This document shows positions 50,451 through 58,216 of a stretch of DNA of 64,000 bases, piece after piece. A program made the position numbers and the translations under genes. Every line of letters starts with the position of its first letter. Position 1 is the first letter of the stretch. The notes beneath the pieces were generated by a model. It saw nothing but the letters and a program-made list of their open reading frames with translations. It ran no database searches and was not told where the DNA came from. Origin of the DNA: Actinoplanes solisilvae (GTDB lineage: Bacteria; Actinomycetota; Actinomycetes; Mycobacteriales; Micromonosporaceae); the NCBI RefSeq assembly GCF_003999975.1, contig NZ_RJAC01000002.1, forward strand, positions 558,001 through 622,000, in the 5' to 3' direction.

Positions 50451-50815
50451 TGTCGCCGCCCCAGGATGAAGACACGCGGTGCCAAGCCTCGCTCCGCCAC
50501 GAACCGTTCGATCCTTGCCACCTGGTCCGCGGTGAACTGGGTGACGTCCACCGGAACCAGGTCCGCCTTTTCGAGGTGCAGCACGATCTGCTGCGAGAAG
50601 CGCGCCCACTGTCGTTCGAACCGGTGGGCCGCGAACGGGCCCACTGCGTCATAAGAACGACCGCCTCGGTCGAACCAGTCGGCGCGGCAGCCGGGCGCGG
50701 CCCGGGTTAGGCGTACGCCCAGCTCGATCTCGATGAGTACGGCCGTCTCGGCCTCGTTGGGCCGGAACCGGCCGGTGGCCGGATCCATGCCGAGCGCCCG
50801 GACCCGCGCGCGCAT
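50153..50815 (-). CDS. Orphan CdiA-CT-like (tRNA nuclease type) toxin domain
   Basis: The first 119 residues (50459-50815) resemble C-terminal toxin domains of contact-dependent and polymorphic toxins of the tRNA-nuclease kind: GMDPATGRFRPNEAETAVLI, GVRLTRAAPGCRADWFDRGG, RSYDAVGPF, QIVLHLEKADLVPVDVTQFT, RIERFVAERGLAPRVFILG. The secretion and repeat domains that normally precede it are missing. No stop follows the core; the frame continues for about 100 Arg/Ser-rich residues to 50153, out of phase across the immunity-like gene, which looks non-coding. The ATG overlaps the amino-acid permease stop (TGATG), so translation may be coupled. It may be a functional small toxin, a displaced cassette or a remnant. 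Confidence 0.55.
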   Translation of the reverse strand: MRARVRALGMDPATGRFRPNEAETAVLIEIELGVRLTRAAPGCRADWFDRGGRSYDAVGPFAAHRFERQWARFSQQIVLHLEKADLVPVDVTQFTADQVARIERFVAERGLAPRVFILGRRQWRHSSWSGRARTGRRRVGSSSGRWNISSRGSTTGRRPTGSAWSSRRTSAASGSPTFRTRAGRRSTRCCGPTLSRPPAVNSRTVRARATRWRSSTSWST

Positions 50816-52401
50816 CAGCGTTTCACCCGCTCGGGCCGATGAGCGCCGGGTTCGTTCGGAGGCTCCTTCGCACCGGATCTCCCCGGGTCAGGCCCCGCCA
50901 GGGGGTCTCGCGGTCGCGGCAGCGGCGGTGTGACCACGACCGGGACACCGCCCTGACCGATGCCCGCATAGACCACCGGCCTGGCCGCCCGCAGCGCCAT
51001 CGCGTGCAGCACGCCGAGCGCCACCACGCCGCCGATCGCGACCGGCACGATCCACGACGTCACGGTTCCTAAAAGGACGCCGAGATCACGGAAGGCCAGA
51101 TGGCCCAGCAACCCGAGCGCCACGGTGGCGAAACTCGGTGCGACGAACCGGGTCCACACGCCCTCGCCGTTGGGCACCCGATTCAGATGCAGCAGCGCGG
51201 CCACCGACGTGGCGACCAGCAGCACGAGAATGCCGAGACCGCCGACAATCATGAGACGACGTCCGGTGAGCAGCGGCGTTCTGGTCAGCACGGCCGCGGC
51301 CAGCAACCCGGCGGTGACGGCCGAGAGGGTCAAAGACGCAGAGCGAGGAGCCGCCGTACGCCGTGACGTGCGCCCGAAAGCAGCCGGCAGAACCCGCTCG
51401 CGCCCGAGAGCGAACAGGTATCGCGCCATCACGTGATGCAGCGCGAGAATCGCCGCGACCAGGCCGGTCAGCAGGATCAAGCGGCCCAGCGTGACGGCCC
51501 ACGGCGCGAGCCGAGCCGTGGCGAGATCGAAGAACAGCTCGAACCCTCGGCCGCGGGCCAGTTCGGTGATCCGGTCGGCGCCGGCCGCCGTGCTCAGCGA
51601 CCACGAGACGCCGGCCAGCAGAACGGCGAGGGCGGCCACGGTCGCGTACCCGGCCAGACCGGGATCTCGGCGTGGACGGATAGCCTCCTCGGCGTAAGCC
51701 CCTGGGGTCTCGAGACCGACGAAGGCCAGCAGGCCCACGGCGAGCAGCAAACCGAGGGCGGGCCGGTCCACGCCGGCCGGGACGATGCTGTCGGCGGTGA
51801 CCACCCCGCCGGCCGGATCGAGCACGTTGGCGGCCGCGAAACCAACGGCGACAGCGGCCTCGCCGAGCACCAGCAACGCGATCAGGCCGCCGCTGACCTC
51901 AGCCCTGATGATGCCGCCGAGCGCGACCAGCAGCCAGCAACCGGCGGCGACCGTCCACCACTCGGCGTCCACCTGGAACCACGAGCTCAGCAGGGGTGCG
52001 GCCGCGGCGCCGACCAGGCTGTAGAGACCGAGTTGGATCGCCTGGTAGCAGGCGAGGGCGAGCCAGGCGGCGCCGACACCGGCGGGCCGGCCCAGGCCGC
52101 GGGCGATGTAGGCGTACATCGCACCGGCGAAGGGTGCCCGGCGGGCCAGGGCCGCGTAGCCGGGCGCGAAGAGGAGGCCGACGATGCCGATGGCCAGGAA
52201 ACTCAGCGGAACGAGAGGCCCGCCGCCGGTGGCGTAGGCGGCGGGCACCACGGTGGTCAGAACGACGATCGGCGCGGTCGCGGCCAGCGCGAAGAACGTG
52301 ACAGCGGCCGCGCCGAGACGGCCCGGGGCGAGGGTGGTACCCACAGATCCATTTGATCTGAAGGCAAGCGTGGAGACAACTGGCCGTATCTGTTCACTCA
52401 C
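50815..52401 (-). CDS. APC-family amino-acid permease
   Basis: A membrane protein of about 528 residues with 12 or more helices. The first helices carry the APC signature (AAAVTFFALAATAPIVVLTT, YAYIARGLGRPAGVGAAWLA), and helix 6-7 reads VGLLAFVGLETPGAYAEEAI, typical of amino-acid/polyamine transporters. The C-terminal 40 residues are a polar Pro/Arg-rich tail. I place the start at GTG 52401, since the longer frame adds a cysteine-rich stretch of no likely function; no strong ribosome site is seen. Its stop overlaps the ATG of the toxin-like gene. Substrate unknown. Confidence 0.82.
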   Translation of the reverse strand: MSEQIRPVVSTLAFRSNGSVGTTLAPGRLGAAAVTFFALAATAPIVVLTTVVPAAYATGGGPLVPLSFLAIGIVGLLFAPGYAALARRAPFAGAMYAYIARGLGRPAGVGAAWLALACYQAIQLGLYSLVGAAAAPLLSSWFQVDAEWWTVAAGCWLLVALGGIIRAEVSGGLIALLVLGEAAVAVGFAAANVLDPAGGVVTADSIVPAGVDRPALGLLLAVGLLAFVGLETPGAYAEEAIRPRRDPGLAGYATVAALAVLLAGVSWSLSTAAGADRITELARGRGFELFFDLATARLAPWAVTLGRLILLTGLVAAILALHHVMARYLFALGRERVLPAAFGRTSRRTAAPRSASLTLSAVTAGLLAAAVLTRTPLLTGRRLMIVGGLGILVLLVATSVAALLHLNRVPNGEGVWTRFVAPSFATVALGLLGHLAFRDLGVLLGTVTSWIVPVAIGGVVALGVLHAMALRAARPVVYAGIGQGGVPVVVTPPLPRPRDPLAGPDPGRSGAKEPPNEPGAHRPERVKR

Positions 52402-52427
52402 CAATAGTGAGAAGGTTTGGCACGAAC

Positions 52428-52446
52428 ACGGTCCCATCAGGACCGT
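52428..52446 (-). terminator. Weak hairpin at the end of the polyol ABC operon
   Basis: ACGGTCC (52428-52434) and GGACCGT (52440-52446) pair around CATCA immediately at the permease stop. Only 7 bp and without a T-run, so transcription may continue into the amino-acid permease gene. Confidence 0.35.
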
Positions 52447-53303
52447 TACTTGACGGCACCCATCGACAGACCGCGCACCAGCTTGTTCTGGGCCACCCAA
52501 CCGGCGATCAGCACGGGCAGCGAGACGATCGTCGCGGCCGCGCAGAGCCGGGCCAGGAACAGGCCCTCCGACGAGATGAACCCGACCAGGAAGATCGGCG
52601 AGGTGCCCGCGTTCGTCGCGGTCAGGTTCACGGCCAGGAAGAACTCGTTCCAGGCGAAGATGAAGCAGATCAACGCCGTCGCGGCCAGACCCGGGCTCAC
52701 GATCGGCATGATGATCTTGCGGATCGAGGTGATCAGCGAAGCGCCGTCGACCTCGCCGGCCTCGAGCACCTCACGCGGCACCTCCAGCAGGAACGACCGC
52801 ATCATCCAGACCGCCAGCGGCAGGTTCATCGAGGTGTAGAGCACGACCATCGTCCAGATGTTGTCGAGCATTCCCAGGTGCTTGACCAGCAGATAGATCG
52901 GCAGTAGGGCGGCCACCGCGGGCATCATCTTGGTGCTGATGAAGAAGAAGAGCGTGTCCGTCCACTTTGCTACCGGACGAAGAGACAGGGCGTACGCCGC
53001 AGGGGTGGCGAGCAGCACGACCAGGAGCGTCGAGAAGACGCTGGCCATGAGTGAATTCAGCAGGAACGGCGTGATGTTGCGGTCGAAGACCTGGCCGTAC
53101 TGCGCGAGGGTCGGGGCGAAGGTCCAGGCCGGCGGGTTGCTGGCCGCGTCCTGTTCCTGCTTGAAGCTGGTCAGCACCATCCAGATCACCGGAAAGACGA
53201 AGACCAGCCCCGCTATCCAGGCAACCGTGCCCCAAATCGTGTTGTTCCAATGACGATTTTTCATTCTGTTTTCCGCCGCGGGCGGGCTCAGGCGGGCCCT
53301 CAT
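52446..53303 (-). CDS. Carbohydrate ABC transporter permease (MalG/SmoG type)
   Basis: A 285-residue permease of the binding-protein-dependent class with six helices. The EAA loop is EAGEVDGASLITSIRKIIMP near residue 195, followed by ATALICFIFAWNEFFLAVNL, as in polyol (sorbitol/mannitol) and maltose-type systems. GGAGG precedes the ATG, which overlaps the upstream permease stop (ATGA). It pairs with that permease to form the channel. The operon encodes no ATPase, which is normal where a shared MsiK/MalK-like ATPase serves several importers. Confidence 0.9.
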   Translation of the reverse strand: MRARLSPPAAENRMKNRHWNNTIWGTVAWIAGLVFVFPVIWMVLTSFKQEQDAASNPPAWTFAPTLAQYGQVFDRNITPFLLNSLMASVFSTLLVVLLATPAAYALSLRPVAKWTDTLFFFISTKMMPAVAALLPIYLLVKHLGMLDNIWTMVVLYTSMNLPLAVWMMRSFLLEVPREVLEAGEVDGASLITSIRKIIMPIVSPGLAATALICFIFAWNEFFLAVNLTATNAGTSPIFLVGFISSEGLFLARLCAAATIVSLPVLIAGWVAQNKLVRGLSMGAVK

Positions 53304-54229
53304 CGGTGGTCCTCCATCTTGAAGAGGCTCGATATGACCCGCAGCGCGAAGGTGGCCGCGATGATCGTCAAGATCACCACGATGACTCCGGCCGCGGAGG
53401 CCTCGCCGTACTCGAACTTGCGGAACGTGGTCAGGTAGATCTCGTACGGCAGGTTGGTCGTCGCCGTCCCCGGCCCGCCCTGCGTGATGCTGAAGATCGC
53501 GTCGAACGTGTTGACCAGGTAGATCGAGCCCAGCAGCGCGCCCAGCTCGAGATATTGCCGCAGGTGCGGGAGGGTCATGCGGCGGAAGACCTGCCACGCG
53601 TTCGCGCCGTCGACCCGGGCCGCCTCGATCACGTCGTTCGACTGCGACTGCAGCCCGGCCAGCAGAATCAGCATCATGAACGGCGTCCACTGCCACACCA
53701 GGGTGGCGATCACGGCGCCCTTCGGATAGGACGAGACCCAGTCGGTCGAGCCGCCGAAGATGCCGTTGACCAGGCCGTAGGTCGGGTTGAAGATCGCGTG
53801 CTTCCAGAGCAGCGCGGCCGCGATCGGCATGACCAGGAACGGTGTGATCAGCAGCGTCCGCACGATCGAGCGGCCGATGAACTTGCGGTCGAGCAGCAGC
53901 GCGAGCGCCAGGCCCAGGATCATCGAGAAGACCACGGCGCCGGCGGTGAGCAGCACGGTGTTCAGCAGTGCTGAACGAAGCCGCGTGTCGGTCAGCACCG
54001 TGACGTAGTTGTCGAGCCCGACGAACGGCCTGTCCCCCGGGCGCAGCGCGTTCCAGCTCAGCGTGGAGAGGTAGAGGGTGTAGAGGAACGGGATCTGCGT
54101 GACGATGAGCGCGAAGATCAGCGCGGGCAGCAGCGGCGCCCGGCGCACCCAGCGGTCCTTGGCTCCGCCCTTGGGGGGCCGGACGGGCGGCTGGGTCCGC
54201 TCGTCCGGCCGGGCGGCCAAGGTCGTCAC
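53300..54229 (-). CDS. Carbohydrate ABC transporter permease (MalF/SmoF type)
   Basis: A 309-residue permease. After a polar 25-residue N-terminus come six helices (LLPALIFALIVTQIPFLYTL first) and the EAA loop EAARVDGANAWQVFRRMTLP near residue 200. TQGGPGTATTNLPYEIYLTT near the end matches polyol-type MalF homologues. The GTG start overlaps the binding-protein stop by 4 nt and the end overlaps the next permease by 4 nt, so the three genes are tightly coupled. Confidence 0.9.
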   Translation of the reverse strand: MTTLAARPDERTQPPVRPPKGGAKDRWVRRAPLLPALIFALIVTQIPFLYTLYLSTLSWNALRPGDRPFVGLDNYVTVLTDTRLRSALLNTVLLTAGAVVFSMILGLALALLLDRKFIGRSIVRTLLITPFLVMPIAAALLWKHAIFNPTYGLVNGIFGGSTDWVSSYPKGAVIATLVWQWTPFMMLILLAGLQSQSNDVIEAARVDGANAWQVFRRMTLPHLRQYLELGALLGSIYLVNTFDAIFSITQGGPGTATTNLPYEIYLTTFRKFEYGEASAAGVIVVILTIIAATFALRVISSLFKMEDHR

Positions 54230-55575
54230 TTGTACTTCTTCGCCACGTCTTCGGCCTGCTTCTGCCCGTCGGCCAGCGCCTTGTCGACCGTGTTGCTGCC
54301 GGCGATGGCCGCGCTCACCTCCTGCGACACCTTGGTGCCGAGGTCGGCGAATTCAGGGATGCCGACGAACTGCACGCCCAGCGCGGGCCGCGGCTGCACA
54401 CCCGGGTTGGTCGGGTCGGCGTGCTCGATCGAGCCCAGAGTGACGTCGGCGAATGCCTTGGCCGATTCCTTGTACTCCGGGATCGAATAGGTCGAGGTGC
54501 GCTTGCCGGACGGAACCCGGGACCAGCCGAGCTGCTGGCCGACCAGCTTCTCATAGTCCTTACTGGTCGCCCACGACATGAACTTCCACGCGGCGTCGGC
54601 CTTCATGGTGGTCTTGGGCATCGCCCAGGCCCAGGTCCACAACCAGCCCGAGTACTCGGTCTTGTTCACCGGGGCGTACACATAGCCGACCTTGCCCGCC
54701 ACCTTGCTGGCGTTCGCGTCCTCCAGCGTGCCCGCCGCCGACGTGGCGTCGTACCACATGGCCGCCTTGCCCTGGCCGAACGTGTTGAGGCATTCGGTGA
54801 ATCCGGACTGCGGCGCGCCGGGCTGCCCGTGCTGCTTCAACAGATTGACGTAGAAGTTCGTCGCCTCCTTGAATTCCGGCGAGTTCACCTTCGCGGTCCA
54901 GTCCTTCTCGAACCAGGTCCCACCGTACGTATTGACGACCGTGGTGAGCGGCGCGAAGAGCTCGCCCCATCCGGGCAGCCCTCGCAGGCAGATTCCGGCG
55001 ACGCCCTTGCCCTTGTCGTCGAGCTTGGCCGCGAAGTCGGCGACCTGCGCCCACGTCGGCTTCTCGGGCATCTTGAGGCCCTTGGCGGCGAAGAGTTCCT
55101 TGTTGTACATGAGGAACGACGACTCGCCGTAGAACGGGGCCGCGTACAGCTTCCCGTCCTCGCCCGTCAGCGACGAGACCATCGGCTTGATGAGGTCGTT
55201 CACGTCGTACGCGGAATCGGCCTGGGCCTGCGTCGAAAGCTCGTGCAGCCAGCCGTTCTTCGCCCAGATCGGCACCTCGTACGCGCCGACGGTGGCGACG
55301 TCGTACTGCCCGCCCTGGTTCGCGACGTCCTGGGTGACCTTGTCCCGCAGTTCGTTCTCCGGGAGGATCGTGAACTTCACCGTGATGCCGGTCTGCTTGG
55401 TGAAGTTCTCGGCGGTCAGCTTCTGGATGTCCTCCATCTGCGGGTTGCCGACCATCAGCGCCGTAATGGTGTTGTCGGCCTCACCGCCGCTGCCGCCGGC
55501 GGTCGATCCGGCGCCCGAACAACCGGCCGTGAACAGCAGCAGGCCGACCGCGGCCAGCGTTATTTTTCTGGGCAT
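54226..55575 (-). CDS. Polyol/sugar ABC transporter substrate-binding lipoprotein (SmoE-like)
   Basis: A 449-residue type-2 solute-binding lipoprotein. The signal peptide ends at the lipobox FTAGC. Ligand-domain features are DITALMVGNPQMEDIQ-like first strand, YDVATVGAYEVPIWAKNGWL, APFYGESSFLMYNKELFAAK, GICLRGLPGWGELFAPLTTV and WTWAWAMPKTTMKADAAWKF, the pattern of sorbitol/mannitol-binding SmoE. GGAGG at 55583-55587 (minus strand) serves the ATG but is part of a palindrome. The operon is read after a DeoR-type gene in the same direction; no polyol dehydrogenase or kinase is linked. Confidence 0.88.
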   Translation of the reverse strand: MPRKITLAAVGLLLFTAGCSGAGSTAGGSGGEADNTITALMVGNPQMEDIQKLTAENFTKQTGITVKFTILPENELRDKVTQDVANQGGQYDVATVGAYEVPIWAKNGWLHELSTQAQADSAYDVNDLIKPMVSSLTGEDGKLYAAPFYGESSFLMYNKELFAAKGLKMPEKPTWAQVADFAAKLDDKGKGVAGICLRGLPGWGELFAPLTTVVNTYGGTWFEKDWTAKVNSPEFKEATNFYVNLLKQHGQPGAPQSGFTECLNTFGQGKAAMWYDATSAAGTLEDANASKVAGKVGYVYAPVNKTEYSGWLWTWAWAMPKTTMKADAAWKFMSWATSKDYEKLVGQQLGWSRVPSGKRTSTYSIPEYKESAKAFADVTLGSIEHADPTNPGVQPRPALGVQFVGIPEFADLGTKVSQEVSAAIAGSNTVDKALADGQKQAEDVAKKYK

Positions 55576-55585
55576 GGTGGAACCT

Positions 55586-55604
55586 CCGTTTTATTCGAAA
55601 ACGG
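55586..55604 (-). promoter_or_regulatory. Palindrome touching the ribosome site of the polyol operon
   Basis: CCGTTTT and AAAACGG arms (55598-55604 and 55586-55592 on the minus strand) around TCGAA-type sequence, the second arm running into GGAGG. It could be the operator of the DeoR regulator, an mRNA hairpin masking the ribosome site, or both. Confidence 0.5.
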
Positions 55605-55621
55605 CTAGTGGGCGTTACTGG

Positions 55622-56383
55622 TCAGACCCGGATGACCTGTGGACCCAGCCGGGCGTATCGGTTCGCCTCGGAGACCGGCAATGCGGTGTCCGTGACCAAT
55701 GACTCGAAATCAGATATCTCGGCGAATCGGCAGAACGTGCGAACACCGAATTTCGTGTGGATGCCGACGAAGACGCGTCGACGAGCGGCCGCGACCGCGC
55801 GCGCCTTCACGTCCGCGACGGCCGGGTCCGGTGTGGTCAGCCCGACCTCGCGGGAGATCCCGTTCGCCCCGACGAAGGCCAGGTCGATCACGAAGCTGGA
55901 GAGCATGTTGGCCGCCCAGTGGTCCACCGTGGCCAGAGTGCGCCCCCGCACCCGGCCGCCGAGCAGCAGGACCGTGGCCGGGGTGGAGGCGGCCATCCAG
56001 GCTGCGGTGTTCAGCGAGGCGGTGACCACGGTCAGCGGCCGGCCCGTGGGCAGGGCCTCGGCGATGAGCTGAGGGGTGAAGCCCTCATCGATGAAGATCG
56101 TCTCCGCGTCACCGATGAGCCCGGCCGCAGCGGCCGCGATCCGCCGCTTCTCGGGCACCCCGCGCACGGTCCGCATGGCCAGGTCGGTCTCGAACTTCGC
56201 GGTCTCCACCGGATAGGCCCCGCCGTGCGTGCGCCGGATCAGACCGTGTTTTTCCAGCAGGCGCAGATCGCGGCGAATGGTCTCGGCCGAGACGTCGAGC
56301 TCGGCCGCGAGCTTCGCGACTTCGACCTCGCCGTGCCGGCGGGCCAGCGCGACGATCTGATGCTGTCGCTCGTCCGCATTCAA
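55622..56383 (-). CDS. DeoR/GlpR-family transcriptional regulator
   Basis: A 253-residue regulator. The N-terminal HTH is [20 protein letters not shown], then [20 protein letters not shown] and [16 protein letters not shown], the DeoR signature. The sugar-phosphate-sensing domain follows ([71 protein letters not shown]). The start is a TTG at 56383 served by GGAGG; a longer frame from 56428 begins with a Gly run. It directly precedes the polyol importer on the same strand and should repress it until a phosphorylated sugar appears. Confidence 0.9.
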   Translation of the reverse strand: MNADERQHQIVALARRHGEVEVAKLAAELDVSAETIRRDLRLLEKHGLIRRTHGGAYPVETAKFETDLAMRTVRGVPEKRRIAAAAAGLIGDAETIFIDEGFTPQLIAEALPTGRPLTVVTASLNTAAWMAASTPATVLLLGGRVRGRTLATVDHWAANMLSSFVIDLAFVGANGISREVGLTTPDPAVADVKARAVAAARRRVFVGIHTKFGVRTFCRFAEISDFESLVTDTALPVSEANRYARLGPQVIRV

Positions 56384-56676
56384 TTCGCCGCCACCTCCGC
56401 CCCATATCGACCGACCTATTTGTAACACCGGAGAAACCTGTGGCCTCCATCACAAGGTCGCGGACTTCGTTGTTTACTTGCCCGTTTCGCCGGCCTCTCC
56501 GGCCGACCAAGATCGTCGCAAAGTGCAACCAAAGACGCGAATCGACTGACCGTTTCCTCGGAAAACATGACCACTTCGTGACCGGTCGTGCGCGTTTCCC
56601 TCAACCAGCCGCGCTCGTTGCCGACCGGCAAGGCCGTGCAAGCGACGGATCAACTGACGAAGTCGACCACCGCCCC

Positions 56677-56820
56677 GTCACGCTCGAACGACTGGCCGCA
56701 CTCAAAGCCCTGGGCGTACGCCTCGCGATCGACGACTTCGGCACCGGCTACTCGTCCCTGGCCTACCTGCGGCGGTTCCCGGTCGACATCATCAAAATCG
56801 ACAAGTCCTTCGACGCAATG
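56677..56820 (+). pseudogene. Fragment of an EAL-domain (c-di-GMP phosphodiesterase) gene
   Basis: About 48 codons on the plus strand read [46 protein letters not shown]. This is the late EAL domain, including the metal-binding [10 protein letters not shown] and the following KIDxSF strand. The E-A-L start, earlier metal residues and the C-terminal part are missing, and similarity stops abruptly on both sides. The remainder of 56384-56925 shows no gene; it holds this remnant and a strong palindrome. Confidence 0.75.
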
Positions 56821-56840
56821 ACGTCGCGATTTGCCACGAG

Positions 56841-56873
56841 ACGCCGGTTTGCCACGTCGTGGCAAACCGGCGT
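56841..56873. terminator. Perfect 16-bp-arm palindrome, probable terminator or operator
   Basis: Arms ACGCCGGTTTGCCACG (56841-56856) and its exact complement (56858-56873) separated by one T, followed by TTTGG. A half copy (TTTGCCACGAG) lies just before at 56831. It sits 21 bp past the EAL remnant and 53 bp beyond the stop of the converging NUDIX gene. Confidence 0.6.
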
Positions 56874-56925
56874 TTGGTGGCGAACTTCGAGCCTGCCTGG
56901 CCACCCCACCGCTAGTCGGGAAGCC

Positions 56926-57372
56926 TCATGTGGCGAGCAGAGTGACGATCTCACCCAGCGTGGGCGGCTCCAGGCGGCCGGGGAGGGTGGCGAAGTCGGC
57001 CGGAAGCACCCAGTCGTGGCCGAGCAGGTCGTCGACCTCGTACGGCATCAGGCCGTCGGCCGAGAGGGCCGGGCGCGAAACCGTGTAGCGGGCGGCGAAG
57101 AACTGCTCCTCCCCCACGTAGAGGCACCCCTTCCACCAGGTCTCGCGATGGACGTCGAGGTAGTGCGGGCCGATGCGCGAAGTGTCGAGCCCGGTCTCCT
57201 CGGCCAGTTCGCGCCGCGCGGTTTCGAGCGGGGTCTCGCCTTCCTCGACGCCGCCGCCGGGTGGTTCCCACAGGTGGGCGCCGTCGTGGGGGTCGCGCCA
57301 GTTCAGCAGGAGCACCCGCCCATCGGCGTCGAAGCAGATCACCCGTACGGCCGGTCGATGCGAGCTTTCCAC
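56926..57372 (-). CDS. NUDIX hydrolase
   Basis: A 148-residue hydrolase of nucleoside-diphosphate-linked substrates. The full Nudix box is present at residues 39-61 ([20 protein letters not shown], then ETGL), with the REUxEE metal ligands intact. The N-terminal strand [20 protein letters not shown] and the later [20 protein letters not shown] complete a compact single domain. Substrate cannot be read from sequence. It lies between two decayed EAL fragments and is transcribed alone on the minus strand. Confidence 0.92.
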   Translation of the reverse strand: MESSHRPAVRVICFDADGRVLLLNWRDPHDGAHLWEPPGGGVEEGETPLETARRELAEETGLDTSRIGPHYLDVHRETWWKGCLYVGEEQFFAARYTVSRPALSADGLMPYEVDDLLGHDWVLPADFATLPGRLEPPTLGEIVTLLAT

Positions 57373-57382
57373 GAAACGAAGC

Positions 57383-57540
57383 CTAGGCCGCGACCGAGAC
57401 CCGGGCGTCCGGGGCGGTCTGGCTGAACGAGCCGTCGAGCTTGACCCCGTGCACGGGGCGCAGCGAGTCGCGCAGCACCCAGCGGCCGAGCCCGACGATC
57501 AAGCCGGTGCGCTCGGCCAGAGCAGCGCCCACGGGATCAC
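57383..57540 (-). pseudogene. Second EAL-domain fragment, opposite strand
   Basis: On the minus strand a frame ending at 57383 reads ALAERTGLIVGLGRWVLRDS before losing similarity; this matches the early EAL-domain segment usually written AEETGLIVPLGRWVL. Just upstream in another frame (57499-57675) is a hydrophobic stretch (LRVSGMLLLVTVGATAINAG) that could be the old membrane anchor. Too short and frame-shifted to be functional. The gap 57373-57763 shows no other gene. Confidence 0.5.
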
Positions 57541-57763
57541 CGGCGTACCCGCATTGATCGCCGTGGCGCCCACCGTCACCAACAGCAGCATCCCGGACAC
57601 CCGGAGTGGCCGGCTCGGCCGTTCGCGCACTAGGCCCATGCGGCCCGCCTCTCTCACCGAAATTGCTCCCATTTCATCGGCAGCGAGCGACCGAGGGTGA
57701 GGAATTGCGCTGTGACCCAGGTCCCCGGCGCAAGCGCGGACGAGGCGGCCATACTTTGTCACT

Positions 57764-58216
57764 GTGCTGCGACCTGCGACCTACGCCGAACGGGACCTGA
57801 TCCTGCCCTGGCGCAACCACGAGTCGGTGCGTGCCGTGAGCCTGACCACGCACGAGATCAAGCCCGAGGAGCATGCCCGGTGGTGGGAAAAGCGCTGGCG
57901 GGACGTGCTGATCTATGACGATGATGCGGGCACGCCCGCCGGAGTCGTGATCTTCGACGGCAACACGTGGTCCTTCTATCTCGACGTGGCAGGGTTGGGT
58001 GACCGGCTGCTCGCCGCGTGGATGCGGCTCGAGAAGGAGGCAGTGGCGTACGCCTTCGACACTCTGGGCCTGGAGACGCTGGGCGGCGAGACGCTCGCCG
58101 ACAACAAGCAGGTGCTCGCGCTGCACCGGCGGTTCGGGTTCAAGGAGACGCGGCGATACGAACGGCTCGTCGACGGCGAGATGAAGACTGTCGTCTGGAC
58201 GGAGAGAGGGAAGTAA
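57764..58216 (+). CDS. pseH: PseH-like GNAT N-acetyltransferase
   Basis: A 150-residue GNAT acetyltransferase resembling PseH, which acetylates the 4-amino group of UDP-4-amino-4,6-dideoxy-AltNAc in pseudaminic acid synthesis. Similarity covers the start (RPATYAERDLILPWRNHESV, then HEIKPEEHARWWEKR) and the C-terminal acetyl-CoA and substrate part (GLETLGGETLADNKQVLALH, RRFGFKETRRYERL). The start is GTG 57764. Its stop overlaps the PseI gene's ATG (TAATG), so the pair is translationally coupled. Identification rests on sequence pattern plus that neighbour. Confidence 0.8.
   Translation: MLRPATYAERDLILPWRNHESVRAVSLTTHEIKPEEHARWWEKRWRDVLIYDDDAGTPAGVVIFDGNTWSFYLDVAGLGDRLLAAWMRLEKEAVAYAFDTLGLETLGGETLADNKQVLALHRRFGFKETRRYERLVDGEMKTVVWTERGK

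Noticed and set aside
52446..53696. A longer version of the second polyol permease
   Set aside because: The extra N-terminal sequence is a shadow of the other permease; ATG 53303 has GGAGG and an ATGA overlap.
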